Assembly (NCBI GenBank): GCA_016795075.1
Contig: JAEUIP010000014.1
Location: 1 to 35,118 of the forward strand
DNA: 35,118 bases
From: Planctomycetaceae bacterium
GTDB lineage: Bacteria; Planctomycetota; Planctomycetia; Pirellulales; Pirellulaceae
Reading direction: 5' to 3'
Part shown: in pieces, positions 1 through 8,845 of the stretch
Numbering within the stretch: the first letter of the stretch is position 1
Layout: each line of letters opens with the position of its first letter
The notes under the pieces: model-generated
Told to the model about the DNA's origin: nothing
Databases searched by the model: none
Seen by the model: only the letters and a program-made list of their open reading frames with translations
Translations under genes and position numbers: made by a program

Positions 1-2823
1 CGATCGCTCTGCTTGAATCTGCAACAAATTTTCTGGAAGCGTGTCAAACATCTGCAAGCCTTCCTGCATCAATTGATCGGCTTGCTCGGTTTGCTTACGG
101 CCATGGGCGGCCATCCCGGCATTCACCAAGGTCGTTGCCAACGCACTGCGATCCTCAACGTTGGCCTTGTCCTCTGCCACGACTTTGCGCAAGATCTCCA
201 CGGCCCGTTCGTATTCCAACCAAGCTTCATCCATCTGCTCAGTCTCATCCAATCGCGTGGCCAAGATCAAGGTATCACTGGCCAAGTCACTGGCAGCCGT
301 GGGGTACGTTGGAAATCGTTCGTACAATGTCGACCGCACTTCGACCGCATCACGCATCGACTTGACGGCCAACTCCATTTGATTGGAACGCGATTCCATC
401 GCCGATACATTGCGCAGCACGTTTGCCAATTTGGCCCAATAGTCGGGGTTCTGGGGAAAGCGATCCACCACTTGACGATAAACATCAAGAGCGGATCGAT
501 AGTGGGTTAACGCCAACGGCAAATCCCCCAAACGATACGCGAGATCTCCCAATCCATACCAACTTAGCCCAACGCCACTCAACAATTCGGGATCGTTGGG
601 AAGCTCGGCTACCAATCGTTGGCGGATCGCCAACCCTTGTCGATATTCTTGCTCGGCTTCAGGAAAGCGACCCAATTCCACCAGCAAGTTGCCGCTGTTG
701 TTACAAACGTTGGCCAAGATCTCCTCGGATCCATCCAGCTTTTCCTGATCGTTGTAGATGGCCTCCAAAATACTTTTCGCCGAACGATAAGCGCCTAAAG
801 CTTCGTCGCGTTTTTTCAATACTCGCAGAATCACCGCTCGCGCGTTTTCAGCATTCGCTTCCGAGCGCTGAATCGCCACCGAGTCTTCAAGTTTTCGCGC
901 CGCTTGGGCCGCTTGCAAGCCAAGGTCCGCATACTTGATCGCCTGTTCGCTATCGCCCGACAGCAACAACGACTTACCCAACGCGACGGCGACATCGGCC
1001 AACGAATGCTGCAATTCGACATTTTGGGGTGCTGAACTGATCGCCAGATTCAGCAGTCGCACCGACTCATGATAGCCAGCATCGACGCCGGGTTCACCCA
1101 ACAACTGGCGAAGCTTCGCCACGCGAAACAACCCTTCGGCTTGCACTTTCATGGCTTGCAGGGACGAACCTTGGACTCCCGCAAAGGCCTCCCATTGTTG
1201 CAACGCTTTGTTCAACAGGTCGCGATCCGCTGGACTCAGATAAGTCTGCGACATAAAACGACGCTCAATGAACTCGTCGCTAAAGGATTGCAGCGCTGCA
1301 ATAGCTTGCGAGGTGGCCGCCTCTGCCATCTGTCGCTGAATCGCTTCGTCCTCTTTGGCTTTTTCCGCCAAGGTGCGCTGCTCGGCTTCTTCTTCCCGCG
1401 CCAATTCGGCTTGACTCGCGGCTTCGATCGCTTGGTTACGACTGACGACCGCAATCATCAAGGCCAACGATAGACCGACAATGACGACACCAATCGCAGT
1501 CACCATCACGCGATTCCGACGGACAAATTTCTGCCAGCGATACCAACGACTTGGTGGAGCGGCGGAGATTTGTTCACCAACCAAGAACCGGCGCAGATCT
1601 TCCGCCAAGCGACTGGCGGACTCGTAGCGGCGACTTCGATCTTTCTCGAGCGTCTTCATCACGATCCAATCCAATTCACCGCGCACCATTTTTGTTAACC
1701 GAGCAGGTTCCACGTTTCGGTTGGCGCTGATCGATGGCAGCCCTTCGTCCGTGCTGAGTTTGCTGCTGGGGGTGGGTGGATCAACTTCGCGAATGATCCG
1801 CAAGATTTCCAAAATCGCGGCTCGCCCCAATTGCTTGGCGTCAAAAGGCGGCGCCCCTGTTAACAACTCGTATAGCAACACGCCTAATGAATAGACATCA
1901 CTCCGAGTATCAATGTCCGGAAAATGGGGGTCCGCTTGCTCTGGGGACATGTACTGGGGTGTGCCAACGACCGCACCGACAACCGTGTCCAGCGTCTTGT
2001 CGGTCAGCGCCAATCCCAAGGCCTTAGCAACACCAAAATCGATGACCTTCGGCGCCGGGCGTCCGTTGACCTCCGACACCAAAATATTCGACGGCTTGAT
2101 GTCGCGATGAATAATACCTTTCTGGTGCGCATGTTGAATCGCTTCACAAACTGGCACAAACAGTTCGATGCGTTGAGACAAGGTCATCCGATTCTGATCG
2201 CAGTACTTCGTGATCGGAACGCCTTTGACCAACTCCATCACAAAGAAAGGAACTCCCGAGCTGGCGATGCTGCCGCCATCCAAGATGCGCGCGATGTTGG
2301 GATGATCCATCACGGCCAACGCTTGCCGCTCGGCTTCAAACCTAGCGACAACTTGTGCGGAGTTTCGCCCGGCTTTAATCAGCTTGATCGCAACTTGACG
2401 ACGAACGGGCTCGAATTGCTCGGCGATCCACACCGTACCCATTCCTCCCTCTCCAATCGCTCGCACAAGCTTGTACCGGCCCTGAATCAACGAACCTGGT
2501 CGAAATTCTACTTGTGGCAGTTCGTCGACCGGAGTCACAAAGAAGTCGTCGTCCGATTCGGAGGCGGGCGTTGGGGCTGCCGTTGCGGGGGACTCAGCGA
2601 GCGGCGGCGCCGCAAAACTGCTGGTCTCCTCAAGACCATTAACACCTTCGCGGCTTTCATCCCGCCGCGCACCTTCCGCCAGCACACGGTCCAGTTCTTG
2701 CTGGACATTTTCCTTCAGGTACTGATCCTTGCCGCAGGCCCACTCGATGAACTCGGCCCGTTGTTCTGTCGGCAGCCGCAGGGCCGCTTGAACCAATGCC
2801 AAGAGATCTGAAGGTGTCTTCAT
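1..2823 (-). CDS. Membrane Ser/Thr protein kinase with TPR-like C-terminus (3' end outside window)
   Basis: Translating the minus strand from the ATG at 2823 gives an open frame of 941 codons that runs off the window edge, so the C-terminus is missing. A short helical N-terminal region (about residues 1-50) is followed by a PknB-type kinase domain. Visible motifs are the glycine loop GEGGMG (124-129), VAIK, HRDIKPSN from residue 239, DFG at 262-264 and GTPQYMSPEQ, so catalysis looks intact. One hydrophobic helix lies near 437-462. After it come a charged coiled-coil stretch and a long helical region with TPR-like repeats, probably outside the cytoplasm. A GAGG lies 8 bases before the ATG. The divergent neighbour is the DUF1080 gene, not a sigma factor, so this kinase lacks the pairing seen for the other two kinases here. 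The substrate is unknown. I infer phospho-signalling in response to an envelope or protein-binding cue. Confidence 0.9.
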   Translation of the reverse strand, partial: MKTPSDLLALVQAALRLPTEQRAEFIEWACGKDQYLKENVQQELDRVLAEGARRDESREGVNGLEETSSFAAPPLAESPATAAPTPASESDDDFFVTPVDELPQVEFRPGSLIQGRYKLVRAIGEGGMGTVWIAEQFEPVRRQVAIKLIKAGRNSAQVVARFEAERQALAVMDHPNIARILDGGSIASSGVPFFVMELVKGVPITKYCDQNRMTLSQRIELFVPVCEAIQHAHQKGIIHRDIKPSNILVSEVNGRPAPKVIDFGVAKALGLALTDKTLDTVVGAVVGTPQYMSPEQADPHFPDIDTRSDVYSLGVLLYELLTGAPPFDAKQLGRAAILEILRIIREVDPPTPSSKLSTDEGLPSISANRNVEPARLTKMVRGELDWIVMKTLEKDRSRRYESASRLAEDLRRFLVGEQISAAPPSRWYRWQKFVRRNRVMVTAIGVVIVGLSLALMIAVVSRNQAIEAASQAELAREEEAEQRTLAEKAKEDEAIQRQMAEAATSQAIAALQSFSDEFIERRFMSQTYLSPADRDLLNKALQQWEAFAGVQGSSLQAMKVQAEGLFRVAKLRQLLGEPGVDAGYHESVRLLNLAISSAPQNVELQHSLADVAVALGKSLLLSGDSEQAIKYADLGLQAAQAARKLEDSVAIQRSEANAENARAVILRVLKKRDEALGAYRSAKSILEAIYNDQEKLDGSEEILANVCNNSGNLLVELGRFPEAEQEYRQGLAIRQRLVAELPNDPELLSGVGLSWYGLGDLAYRLGDLPLALTHYRSALDVYRQVVDRFPQNPDYWAKLANVLRNVSAMESRSNQMELAVKSMRDAVEVRSTLYERFPTYPTAASDLASDTLILATRLDETEQMDEAWLEYERAVEILRKVVAEDKANVEDRSALATTLVNAGMAAHGRKQTEQADQLMQEGLQMFDTLPENLLQIQAERS

Positions 2824-3059
2824 CCGCGTGCCTCATGTTCAATCGTCAACCAGTAACTTGAGTCATTCCGTAATCAATTTACCACAATTCTCCCCCGTCG
2901 TTTAACGTTCATCGAGACACGTCCTCCGCACGAACTCCACAACCCGACTTCCCGAACCCCAAGTGCCAGCCCACCAAATTCCCGTTTCGATCCTGTCGAT
3001 TCATCTTCCCCTCGAACTCCACATCTATCGCGAGTAGAATCGATGGCAGGAGACCCACA

Positions 3060-4223
3060 ATGAACTTGCTACGCACGTTGATCGCGACCGCCTTGCTCTT
3101 CCCCAGCCTTGCTTTTGGCCAAGACGACAATACGGACTTCGTCCCGTTGTTCAATGGCCACGACTTCAGCGGCTGGATTCGCACGAATACGCCGGAATCC
3201 ACTTGGTCCTATCAAGATGGGCTGATCGTCTGCACGGGGAAGCCGATCGGCGAGATCCGCACCGAGAAGATGTACCAGAACTTTATTCTCGAAGTCGAAT
3301 GGCGGCACATGGTCCCAGGCGGCAACGCAGGGATCTTTTTGTTTGCCGACGACATCACCGCGCGCGGCGTGCCGTTCCATCGCGGCATCGAAGTCCAGGT
3401 CCTCGAAAACGCGTATGGCAACGCGCGGAGCCATACCACTCACGGCGACATCTTTCCGATCCACGGCGCGAAGATGGTGCCAATCAACGGCCGAGGTGGT
3501 GACCGAGCGTTCCCGACCGAAAATCGCTCGAACCCCAGCCCCGAATGGAATCACTACCGCATCACCGCCAATAATGGCGAAGTGACTTTGGCAGTCAACG
3601 GCAAGGTGGTCACACAAGGTCAGCAATGTTCGCCACGCAAAGGCTACATCTGCTTAGAGTCCGAAGGCGGTGTCGTCCAGTACCGCAACATGCGGATCAA
3701 AGAACTCCCAGAGACACCGGTCCCCGTTGAAGAGATCGCCATTGCCAATCGGGGCTACGAATCGATTTACAGTGGCTTGGACCTTCGTGGTTGGCGTACG
3801 CGAGACACCGCGAACCATACTTGGCACAGTCGCGATTGGGTCTTGGCCCACGACAGTCCGGCGGCCGACAGGAACTCGTTGGTTTACGACACGGTACTCG
3901 GAGATTTTGGCTTTGTTATCGACTTCAAGTTGAACCAATCCGACAGTGTTTTTGCACTGGAGTTAGCCAGCGCGGAGTCTGCCGAAGATCATGCACCTAT
4001 TCTGTTCTACACGACCGCGAATCAAGACGAAAAGCTCGTCATACCGGGCCAATGGAATCGACTGGAAGGCGAGGTGATTGGTTCGGAACTCACCATAAGT
4101 TTAAACGGCCAGGCGATGGAACGCCAACACACACTCAAGAATCTGTCAGCCAAACGCCACCTTACCGTAACCGCTGGTGGACCTATCGACCTAGCCAACC
4201 TCTACCTCCGAAAAATCGATTAG
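3060..4223 (+). CDS. Exported DUF1080 (3-keto-disaccharide hydrolase-like) protein
   Basis: This 387-residue protein starts with a signal peptide (about 1-20, ending SLAFGQ). Its first domain (about 27-215) has the DUF1080 signature: FVPLFNGHDFSGW, a concanavalin-like beta-sandwich pattern with EVEWRH, GNAGIFLF and EVQVLENAYG, and the closing VQYRNMRIKEL. DUF1080 members occur in very large numbers in planctomycetes, and some act on 3-keto sugars or glycosides. The second half (about 232-387) opens again with a SGLDLRGWR-like motif and looks like a degenerate second copy of the same fold. The start is supported by AGGAGA at 3048-3053, 7 bases before the ATG. It is divergent from the kinase at 2823 across 236 bp and convergent with the PEP-CTERM gene. 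It probably acts in the periplasm or outside the cell in sugar breakdown. The substrate cannot be read from the sequence. Confidence 0.88.
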   Translation: MNLLRTLIATALLFPSLAFGQDDNTDFVPLFNGHDFSGWIRTNTPESTWSYQDGLIVCTGKPIGEIRTEKMYQNFILEVEWRHMVPGGNAGIFLFADDITARGVPFHRGIEVQVLENAYGNARSHTTHGDIFPIHGAKMVPINGRGGDRAFPTENRSNPSPEWNHYRITANNGEVTLAVNGKVVTQGQQCSPRKGYICLESEGGVVQYRNMRIKELPETPVPVEEIAIANRGYESIYSGLDLRGWRTRDTANHTWHSRDWVLAHDSPAADRNSLVYDTVLGDFGFVIDFKLNQSDSVFALELASAESAEDHAPILFYTTANQDEKLVIPGQWNRLEGEVIGSELTISLNGQAMERQHTLKNLSAKRHLTVTAGGPIDLANLYLRKID

Positions 4224-4312
4224 AGAAGAGCGTTCGTTGTGCGACGCTCCGGTTCGTCACCGCCCCAACCCGGCCCCGCCGCGCGAATCGACTCAAGGGT
4301 CGAAGGACACAC

Positions 4313-7300
4313 TTACCCCACAGCCTTTTCGACGCGAAAAGTCGAGCGACTTTGCCGTCGGACACTAGCGACGAAGGAACAGGCAACGAGCATCATGAGC
4401 AACGACGAGGGCTCAGGCACCGCTGTGAGGACAAAGTCATTGCCGTTGCCACCAAAATAGTTGACCTGGAACTGGTGGCTCCCCGCCCACAAAAAATCGC
4501 CTTGATGCAAGTTCAAAAAGTTGCCGTTCAATGCATCTCTCCCCAAGTTGTCAATCAACAAGAACTCTTGGCCGACATTTGGCACGTATCCGTTGATCAG
4601 TTCCAACTGCAATCGGCCATTCAACCACGCATCACCCGCCACGGTCAGCCGGTCATATTCGGATCCGAACATCGACCCACCCAACTCGAAGGTCACGTTG
4701 GCCAAGTCGCCGAAGAACACATCGCCTTCGAATTGAACGTTTGCGGGACTGTTGCCGGGCTTCAAGTCTCCCTCGAAGTACACTCCACCCAATCCCGTGA
4801 ACGAACCCGAACCATTGACTTCACCGTAAAAGACTGTGCTGCTGCCCAACGCCGTCCGAATTTCGAACCCGTTGTGTTCCACATCGTCCCAAAACGTTGT
4901 GACACTTTGCCCGCTCGTAATGACTCGACCACCCGCCACATTCCGCACGTCGCCATAAATGTCCAAAGCGCCGCCGCTTGTCGCTATCGTTCCGTAGTTG
5001 AACAGCCCCATTCCCCCGGGACTGCTCGACGATGCCGCCAACACACCACGACCTGTAAGCAAAGCGTTCGCTTCATTACTGAGAGTTCCTGTGTATTCCA
5101 AACGCCCACCGGACATTTGAATTTGACCGAGGTTATGATTGACGTTTGCCGAATGAGCGACCACGAGATAGTCGCCGCCGTTGATCACCAGACTCCCATG
5201 GTTGTCCAACTGATGTTGCAATCGCCCGCTCCCGGATAGCGTCCCATTGTTTTGAAATAGTCCGCCGCTGCTCTTGGCTCCGGGTCCGCCCAAACTGAAG
5301 TTGCCATTGTTTTGCACACCGCCAATAAAATTGGTTTGTCCGAGACTTTGGACCACCATATTCCCTTGAACATCATTGAGGAACGAGCCCGTCATGTTCA
5401 CGCTACCCTTGTTGATTACCGTGTCACCGACGTTGGTAAACGCGGTTCCGTTGATCTGACCGCCATCAACCGAAAAATTTGTCGTCCCTACGATCAGTGT
5501 CGTGCCAGAACTCCCGTTGAGGTATTGGCCGTTCGTCAACGAATGGCCGGACCCAACGAGGGAGTTCAGCAACCCGGCTTGCAGCACGGTGTTTTGGGTA
5601 AACTCGACGGTCCCTTGATTCCACTGGAACAAACCACCTTGATCGTTCAGTGTTGCCAGTTGCAAGGTTCCGCCGTTGAGCTGAACTTCTCCTTGGGACC
5701 AAATGGTCAATTGACCGCCGACGGTCGCCGTGGTTCCGGCGTTGATCGTTAACGTTCCCGCACCACCGTCGCTGGCCAAAGCCCCACCAACCACGGCGTT
5801 CTGGGTGACGTTGAGCGACGAGTTTTGCCCAGACAACGTGACTTGGCCCAACGAATCCAAGTCACGTCCGATATTCAGATTCTTGGCGTTTACGGTAGCT
5901 CCGTTTTGAATTGTTAAAGTGCCCTGCCCGCTCTGTCCGACCGTCAATGTTTCACTAACGAGCAACTGTGAGCCATTGTTGCGAACGGTCGCGGTACCCG
6001 TGCCTGACGTCGACAAGCCGATGGTCGCCGATTCGACTTGGACATCTGCTCCTTGACGAACATTCAAGCTACCCAGTCCATTACCACCGACGTAGAGCGC
6101 ACTGCCGGTGCCACCACTGATTTCGCTGGTGCTGCCCGAAACCACCAAACTTCCCGTCGCTGTGGATGCGTGTCCCAAGCGCACCGTCGCATTGGCACCA
6201 ATATTCAAGGCACCCCCGTTGGAAATACTTAACGTCCCGGTTCCCTCATCACCAATGAAAGCTGAATCGTTGATGGTCCACTGCGAGTTATTCCCATCGA
6301 TGGTGGCTGAACCCACTCCATCGGCCAACGACCCAAATGCCACATCGCTACTAGTTACCTGGCCGCCGCTGCTGATGTTGAGTTGGCCTTGGCCGCTTTG
6401 CCCTAATACCAGCATTCCGGACCCCGTCGAGTTCCAATGGGATGCCGTTCCCGAAACGTTAGCCGTTCCCACCGACCCAGCCAGAATCCCCAAACGCCCT
6501 CCGTTGCCCGTCACCGATCCGCCGTTGGTCACCTGCAGGCTGGCCGTCGATTCCCAACCAATATCCAAACCGTTCGTCGCCGCCCATAACGAACCGGTTC
6601 CGTCGATGGTGGCACTAGAGCCGGCCGGACCAAGCCCGATTCGACCTTCCGACGAATAGACCTGTGAGCCACTTTGGACCGACAGGGTACCAATACCGCT
6701 GGTTCCGACGACCAACATGGCATTGCTGTTGAGAACACTACCCGCTTGCAAATTTACCGTGCCGTTTCCTGCCACGCCAATGACGTTTTGCGAGGTGCCC
6801 CAGACATCGACCAACGTGCCACTGCCGTGCAATGTCATGGTCCCGTTGCCCGTTGCTCCAACGCCAAGCTCTAGTCGGTTCACGGTCAAGTTTCCGCCGG
6901 CGCTGACGTTCACGGTGCCTGTCCCTGAGCTACCAATTCGCATGGTACTGGTACTCGTTGAAAGGAATTGGGAACCCGAGTTGCTAATGCTCAACGCGCC
7001 ATTACTGCCCACTCCATCGCCGATGTTGATCGAGCTACCAGAGTTCGTGACTTGGCCACCACTAAGAACATTCAACGTTCCTTTTCCGCCACCGAATCCA
7101 ATCGATGTCAAGTCGTTGCCGAGAATCAACTCACTGCCACTGCCTGTCACCGTGATCTTGTTGTCCAACACCGAAGCGACGCCGACGTAGAGTGTGTCGG
7201 CGATGGTGACTTGACCTTGATTGGAGATGGTTAAATTGCCCAATGAACCCGAGTACTCACCAACCGTCATGACGTTCGTGGCCGTCAGTGTGGCGTTGAA

Positions 7301-7912
7301 CCCGGAAACCGTTGCGTTCGCGGTGCCGCCGCTTGTTCCCAAAGAAACATTGGTAGCAGTGAGCGATGCCTTTTGCAGAATTCCTGCGGTCGAGATATTG
7401 AGATTGCCTGTCCCCAACTCTCCGAGCGTGAAGTTTCCGCCCGAGTAACTTTCCCAATTGCCGTTGTTGTTGATATTCAGCGTTCCGGTTTTGCCCGCTG
7501 CTCGACCAACAACCAAGTGATTGCCGCGCATAGGGAGGTGAAACATGCTCGTCAGGTTTAGCGTCGCCGACGAGTTGGCCGCTCCCGCAGCGGGGCCAAC
7601 ATAGCTGGTGCTACCGCTACCCCAAAAATGTTGAGCCGTCGTATTGAGCGAGGAGAAGGTCACGTTTCCATTCCCGACTTGAAAGTCGACGGTCTGCGTT
7701 CCAGCATTCGAGAAACTGACGCCATAAGTACCTGCAAGATTAAAACGAGCAAAGTCATTAAAAATCGGAGGCCCTCCGCCCGGACTCCAATTGCCGGCCG
7801 TGTGATAACTGCCCCCCGCCGCGTTTTGCCAGGAATAGGTGTCTTGCGCGTAAGCTCGTTCGGAGGCCAAGACGGTTAGGAACAGTAGAGTCCAGAAATG
7901 GCGGCGGCGCAT
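4313..7912 (-). CDS. Large exported beta-repeat protein with PEP-CTERM sorting tail
   Basis: The 1199-residue protein has a signal peptide (about 1-22, ending RAYA) and a very long Gly/Ser/Thr/Asn-rich body of short repeats. The repeats carry phrases such as VGQSGQGTLTIQNGATVN and LNVSGGG-like turns, roughly 40-50 residues per unit from about 120 to 800. They match what I know as the T5SS/PEP-CTERM-associated repeat, a beta-helix-forming unit shared by autotransporters and PEP-CTERM proteins. From about 800 the repeats become longer and autotransporter-like. The C-terminus (about 1165-1199) has VPEPSSLLMM, a hydrophobic stretch and an Arg-rich end, the PEP-CTERM signal handled by exosortase. 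The ATG at 7912 is backed by AAGGA, 6 bases upstream. No barrel domain is visible, so it is not a self-secreting autotransporter. A surface or extracellular matrix role is inferred. No exosortase gene is present in the window. Confidence 0.9.
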   Translation of the reverse strand: MRRRHFWTLLFLTVLASERAYAQDTYSWQNAAGGSYHTAGNWSPGGGPPIFNDFARFNLAGTYGVSFSNAGTQTVDFQVGNGNVTFSSLNTTAQHFWGSGSTSYVGPAAGAANSSATLNLTSMFHLPMRGNHLVVGRAAGKTGTLNINNNGNWESYSGGNFTLGELGTGNLNISTAGILQKASLTATNVSLGTSGGTANATVSGFNATLTATNVMTVGEYSGSLGNLTISNQGQVTIADTLYVGVASVLDNKITVTGSGSELILGNDLTSIGFGGGKGTLNVLSGGQVTNSGSSINIGDGVGSNGALSISNSGSQFLSTSTSTMRIGSSGTGTVNVSAGGNLTVNRLELGVGATGNGTMTLHGSGTLVDVWGTSQNVIGVAGNGTVNLQAGSVLNSNAMLVVGTSGIGTLSVQSGSQVYSSEGRIGLGPAGSSATIDGTGSLWAATNGLDIGWESTASLQVTNGGSVTGNGGRLGILAGSVGTANVSGTASHWNSTGSGMLVLGQSGQGQLNISSGGQVTSSDVAFGSLADGVGSATIDGNNSQWTINDSAFIGDEGTGTLSISNGGALNIGANATVRLGHASTATGSLVVSGSTSEISGGTGSALYVGGNGLGSLNVRQGADVQVESATIGLSTSGTGTATVRNNGSQLLVSETLTVGQSGQGTLTIQNGATVNAKNLNIGRDLDSLGQVTLSGQNSSLNVTQNAVVGGALASDGGAGTLTINAGTTATVGGQLTIWSQGEVQLNGGTLQLATLNDQGGLFQWNQGTVEFTQNTVLQAGLLNSLVGSGHSLTNGQYLNGSSGTTLIVGTTNFSVDGGQINGTAFTNVGDTVINKGSVNMTGSFLNDVQGNMVVQSLGQTNFIGGVQNNGNFSLGGPGAKSSGGLFQNNGTLSGSGRLQHQLDNHGSLVINGGDYLVVAHSANVNHNLGQIQMSGGRLEYTGTLSNEANALLTGRGVLAASSSSPGGMGLFNYGTIATSGGALDIYGDVRNVAGGRVITSGQSVTTFWDDVEHNGFEIRTALGSSTVFYGEVNGSGSFTGLGGVYFEGDLKPGNSPANVQFEGDVFFGDLANVTFELGGSMFGSEYDRLTVAGDAWLNGRLQLELINGYVPNVGQEFLLIDNLGRDALNGNFLNLHQGDFLWAGSHQFQVNYFGGNGNDFVLTAVPEPSSLLMMLVACSFVASVRRQSRSTFRVEKAVG

Positions 7913-8036
7913 GTTGGGTCCTTGGATCGCAATAGAAAATGGGCACTAGCGGAGCCGAAGAGAGCTCGCGTCCAAGACCAATGCCACGAACCCAAGCGGG
8001 TGTTACATGAAATTCAAGAATGATCGAGAATCAAAG

Positions 8037-8735
8037 CTATTCCCAATCGGCAGCGATGCCACTGTCCAGCAATCGTTGTCGGAGCCGAGTCCAGCGGACC
8101 CGTGTTGCGACGGGATGCAATCCCACTCGCTCGGCTATCTCGGGCCATGTATAGCCCTCCAAACGCAACATCAACATTTGTCTTTCGACTTCGTTTAGTT
8201 GTTCACATAGCGTGGTGATCTGATCGTTCCGTTGGGCAATTTCCCGCGGACCGGCTTCGGGCGTCACTAAGGAACTGAGCGTCTGAGCCAACACACTAGA
8301 CGTCGCCAAACCGTTTGGCGATATCTGCTTCTTCGCGCGACGCCATTTTCTCGCGACTTTTCGGCGCACCATGGTGCTGGCCAACGCAATCAACTTTTGC
8401 GGTGTTGAGATATCGAACTTTTGATCGCGTAATCCCACCAACAAGCTGCGATGGACCGACTGCACCAAGTCCAACGAATCGAAATGCGAACGCAACGCCG
8501 GACCCAACATCACTCGAGCAATGATCCGAACTTTTGGCTCGTAGCGTTGGCAAATCAGGGCTTGGGCGTCCTGGTCACCCCGAGCGGCGCGCTCCAACAG
8601 TACGGCAAACTCGCCGTCATCTAGGGAATCTGCAGAATACTCCGCACTCAAAACATCCCTCGAAACATTTCTCAATTTCTTTCCAGCCGACAAAATTTTT
8701 CCGTAACACTTGCAACACATTATGGCATTAGGCAT
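8037..8735 (-). CDS. ECF-type RNA polymerase sigma factor, kinase-paired
   Basis: The 232-residue protein has the two-domain layout of small sigma factors. Region 2 holds RYEPKVRIIARVMLGP and FDSLDLVQSVHRSLLVGL. Region 4 holds EVERQMLMLRLEGYTWPEIA, followed by a helix-turn-helix ending WTRLRQRLLDS. It aligns closely with the sigma factor at 18459-19058: GPALR.H.D..DLVQSVHRSLL.GLR..FDIS is shared. It is divergent from the WD40 kinase, with 110 bp between the starts. Sigma factors in planctomycetes linked to Ser/Thr kinases are a known class, and phosphorylation rather than an anti-sigma factor is thought to control them. No anti-sigma gene is visible here. The start is uncertain. ATGs at 8735 and 8720 are both possible, and the conserved domain begins only about 30 residues in. 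A longer frame reaching 9026 would overlap the kinase and is rejected. Confidence 0.85.
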   Translation of the reverse strand: MPNAIMCCKCYGKILSAGKKLRNVSRDVLSAEYSADSLDDGEFAVLLERAARGDQDAQALICQRYEPKVRIIARVMLGPALRSHFDSLDLVQSVHRSLLVGLRDQKFDISTPQKLIALASTMVRRKVARKWRRAKKQISPNGLATSSVLAQTLSSLVTPEAGPREIAQRNDQITTLCEQLNEVERQMLMLRLEGYTWPEIAERVGLHPVATRVRWTRLRQRLLDSGIAADWE

Positions 8736-8739
8736 CGGC

Positions 8740-8763
8740 AACGACAATAATGAAAATCGTTCC
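8740..8763 (-). promoter_or_regulatory. Possible ECF-type promoter upstream of the sigma factor
   Basis: On the minus strand GGAAC (8759-8763) and CGTT (8740-8743) are separated by 15 bases. GGAAC with CGTT is a known ECF promoter pair, but the usual spacer is 16-17, so this one is short. If it is used, transcription would begin near the ATG at 8735, which favours the start at 8720 or a later one. Autoregulation is inferred only. Confidence 0.3.
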
Positions 8764-8845
8764 TTTCCCTGCGGCGCAAGCGGATTTGCGGTTACCCATG
8801 ATCGATCCCTGAACGGCTCCCCATCCGCAAGCAGAAAGCACCCCA

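Noticed and set aside
1924-2811. 295-residue plus-strand frame opposite the first kinase
   Set aside because: The minus strand encodes a full kinase domain with all motifs over the same bases. The plus frame has no recognisable protein features.
3791-5239. 482-residue plus-strand frame
   Set aside because: It spans the end of the DUF1080 gene in another frame and the opposite strand of the PEP-CTERM gene, both well supported.
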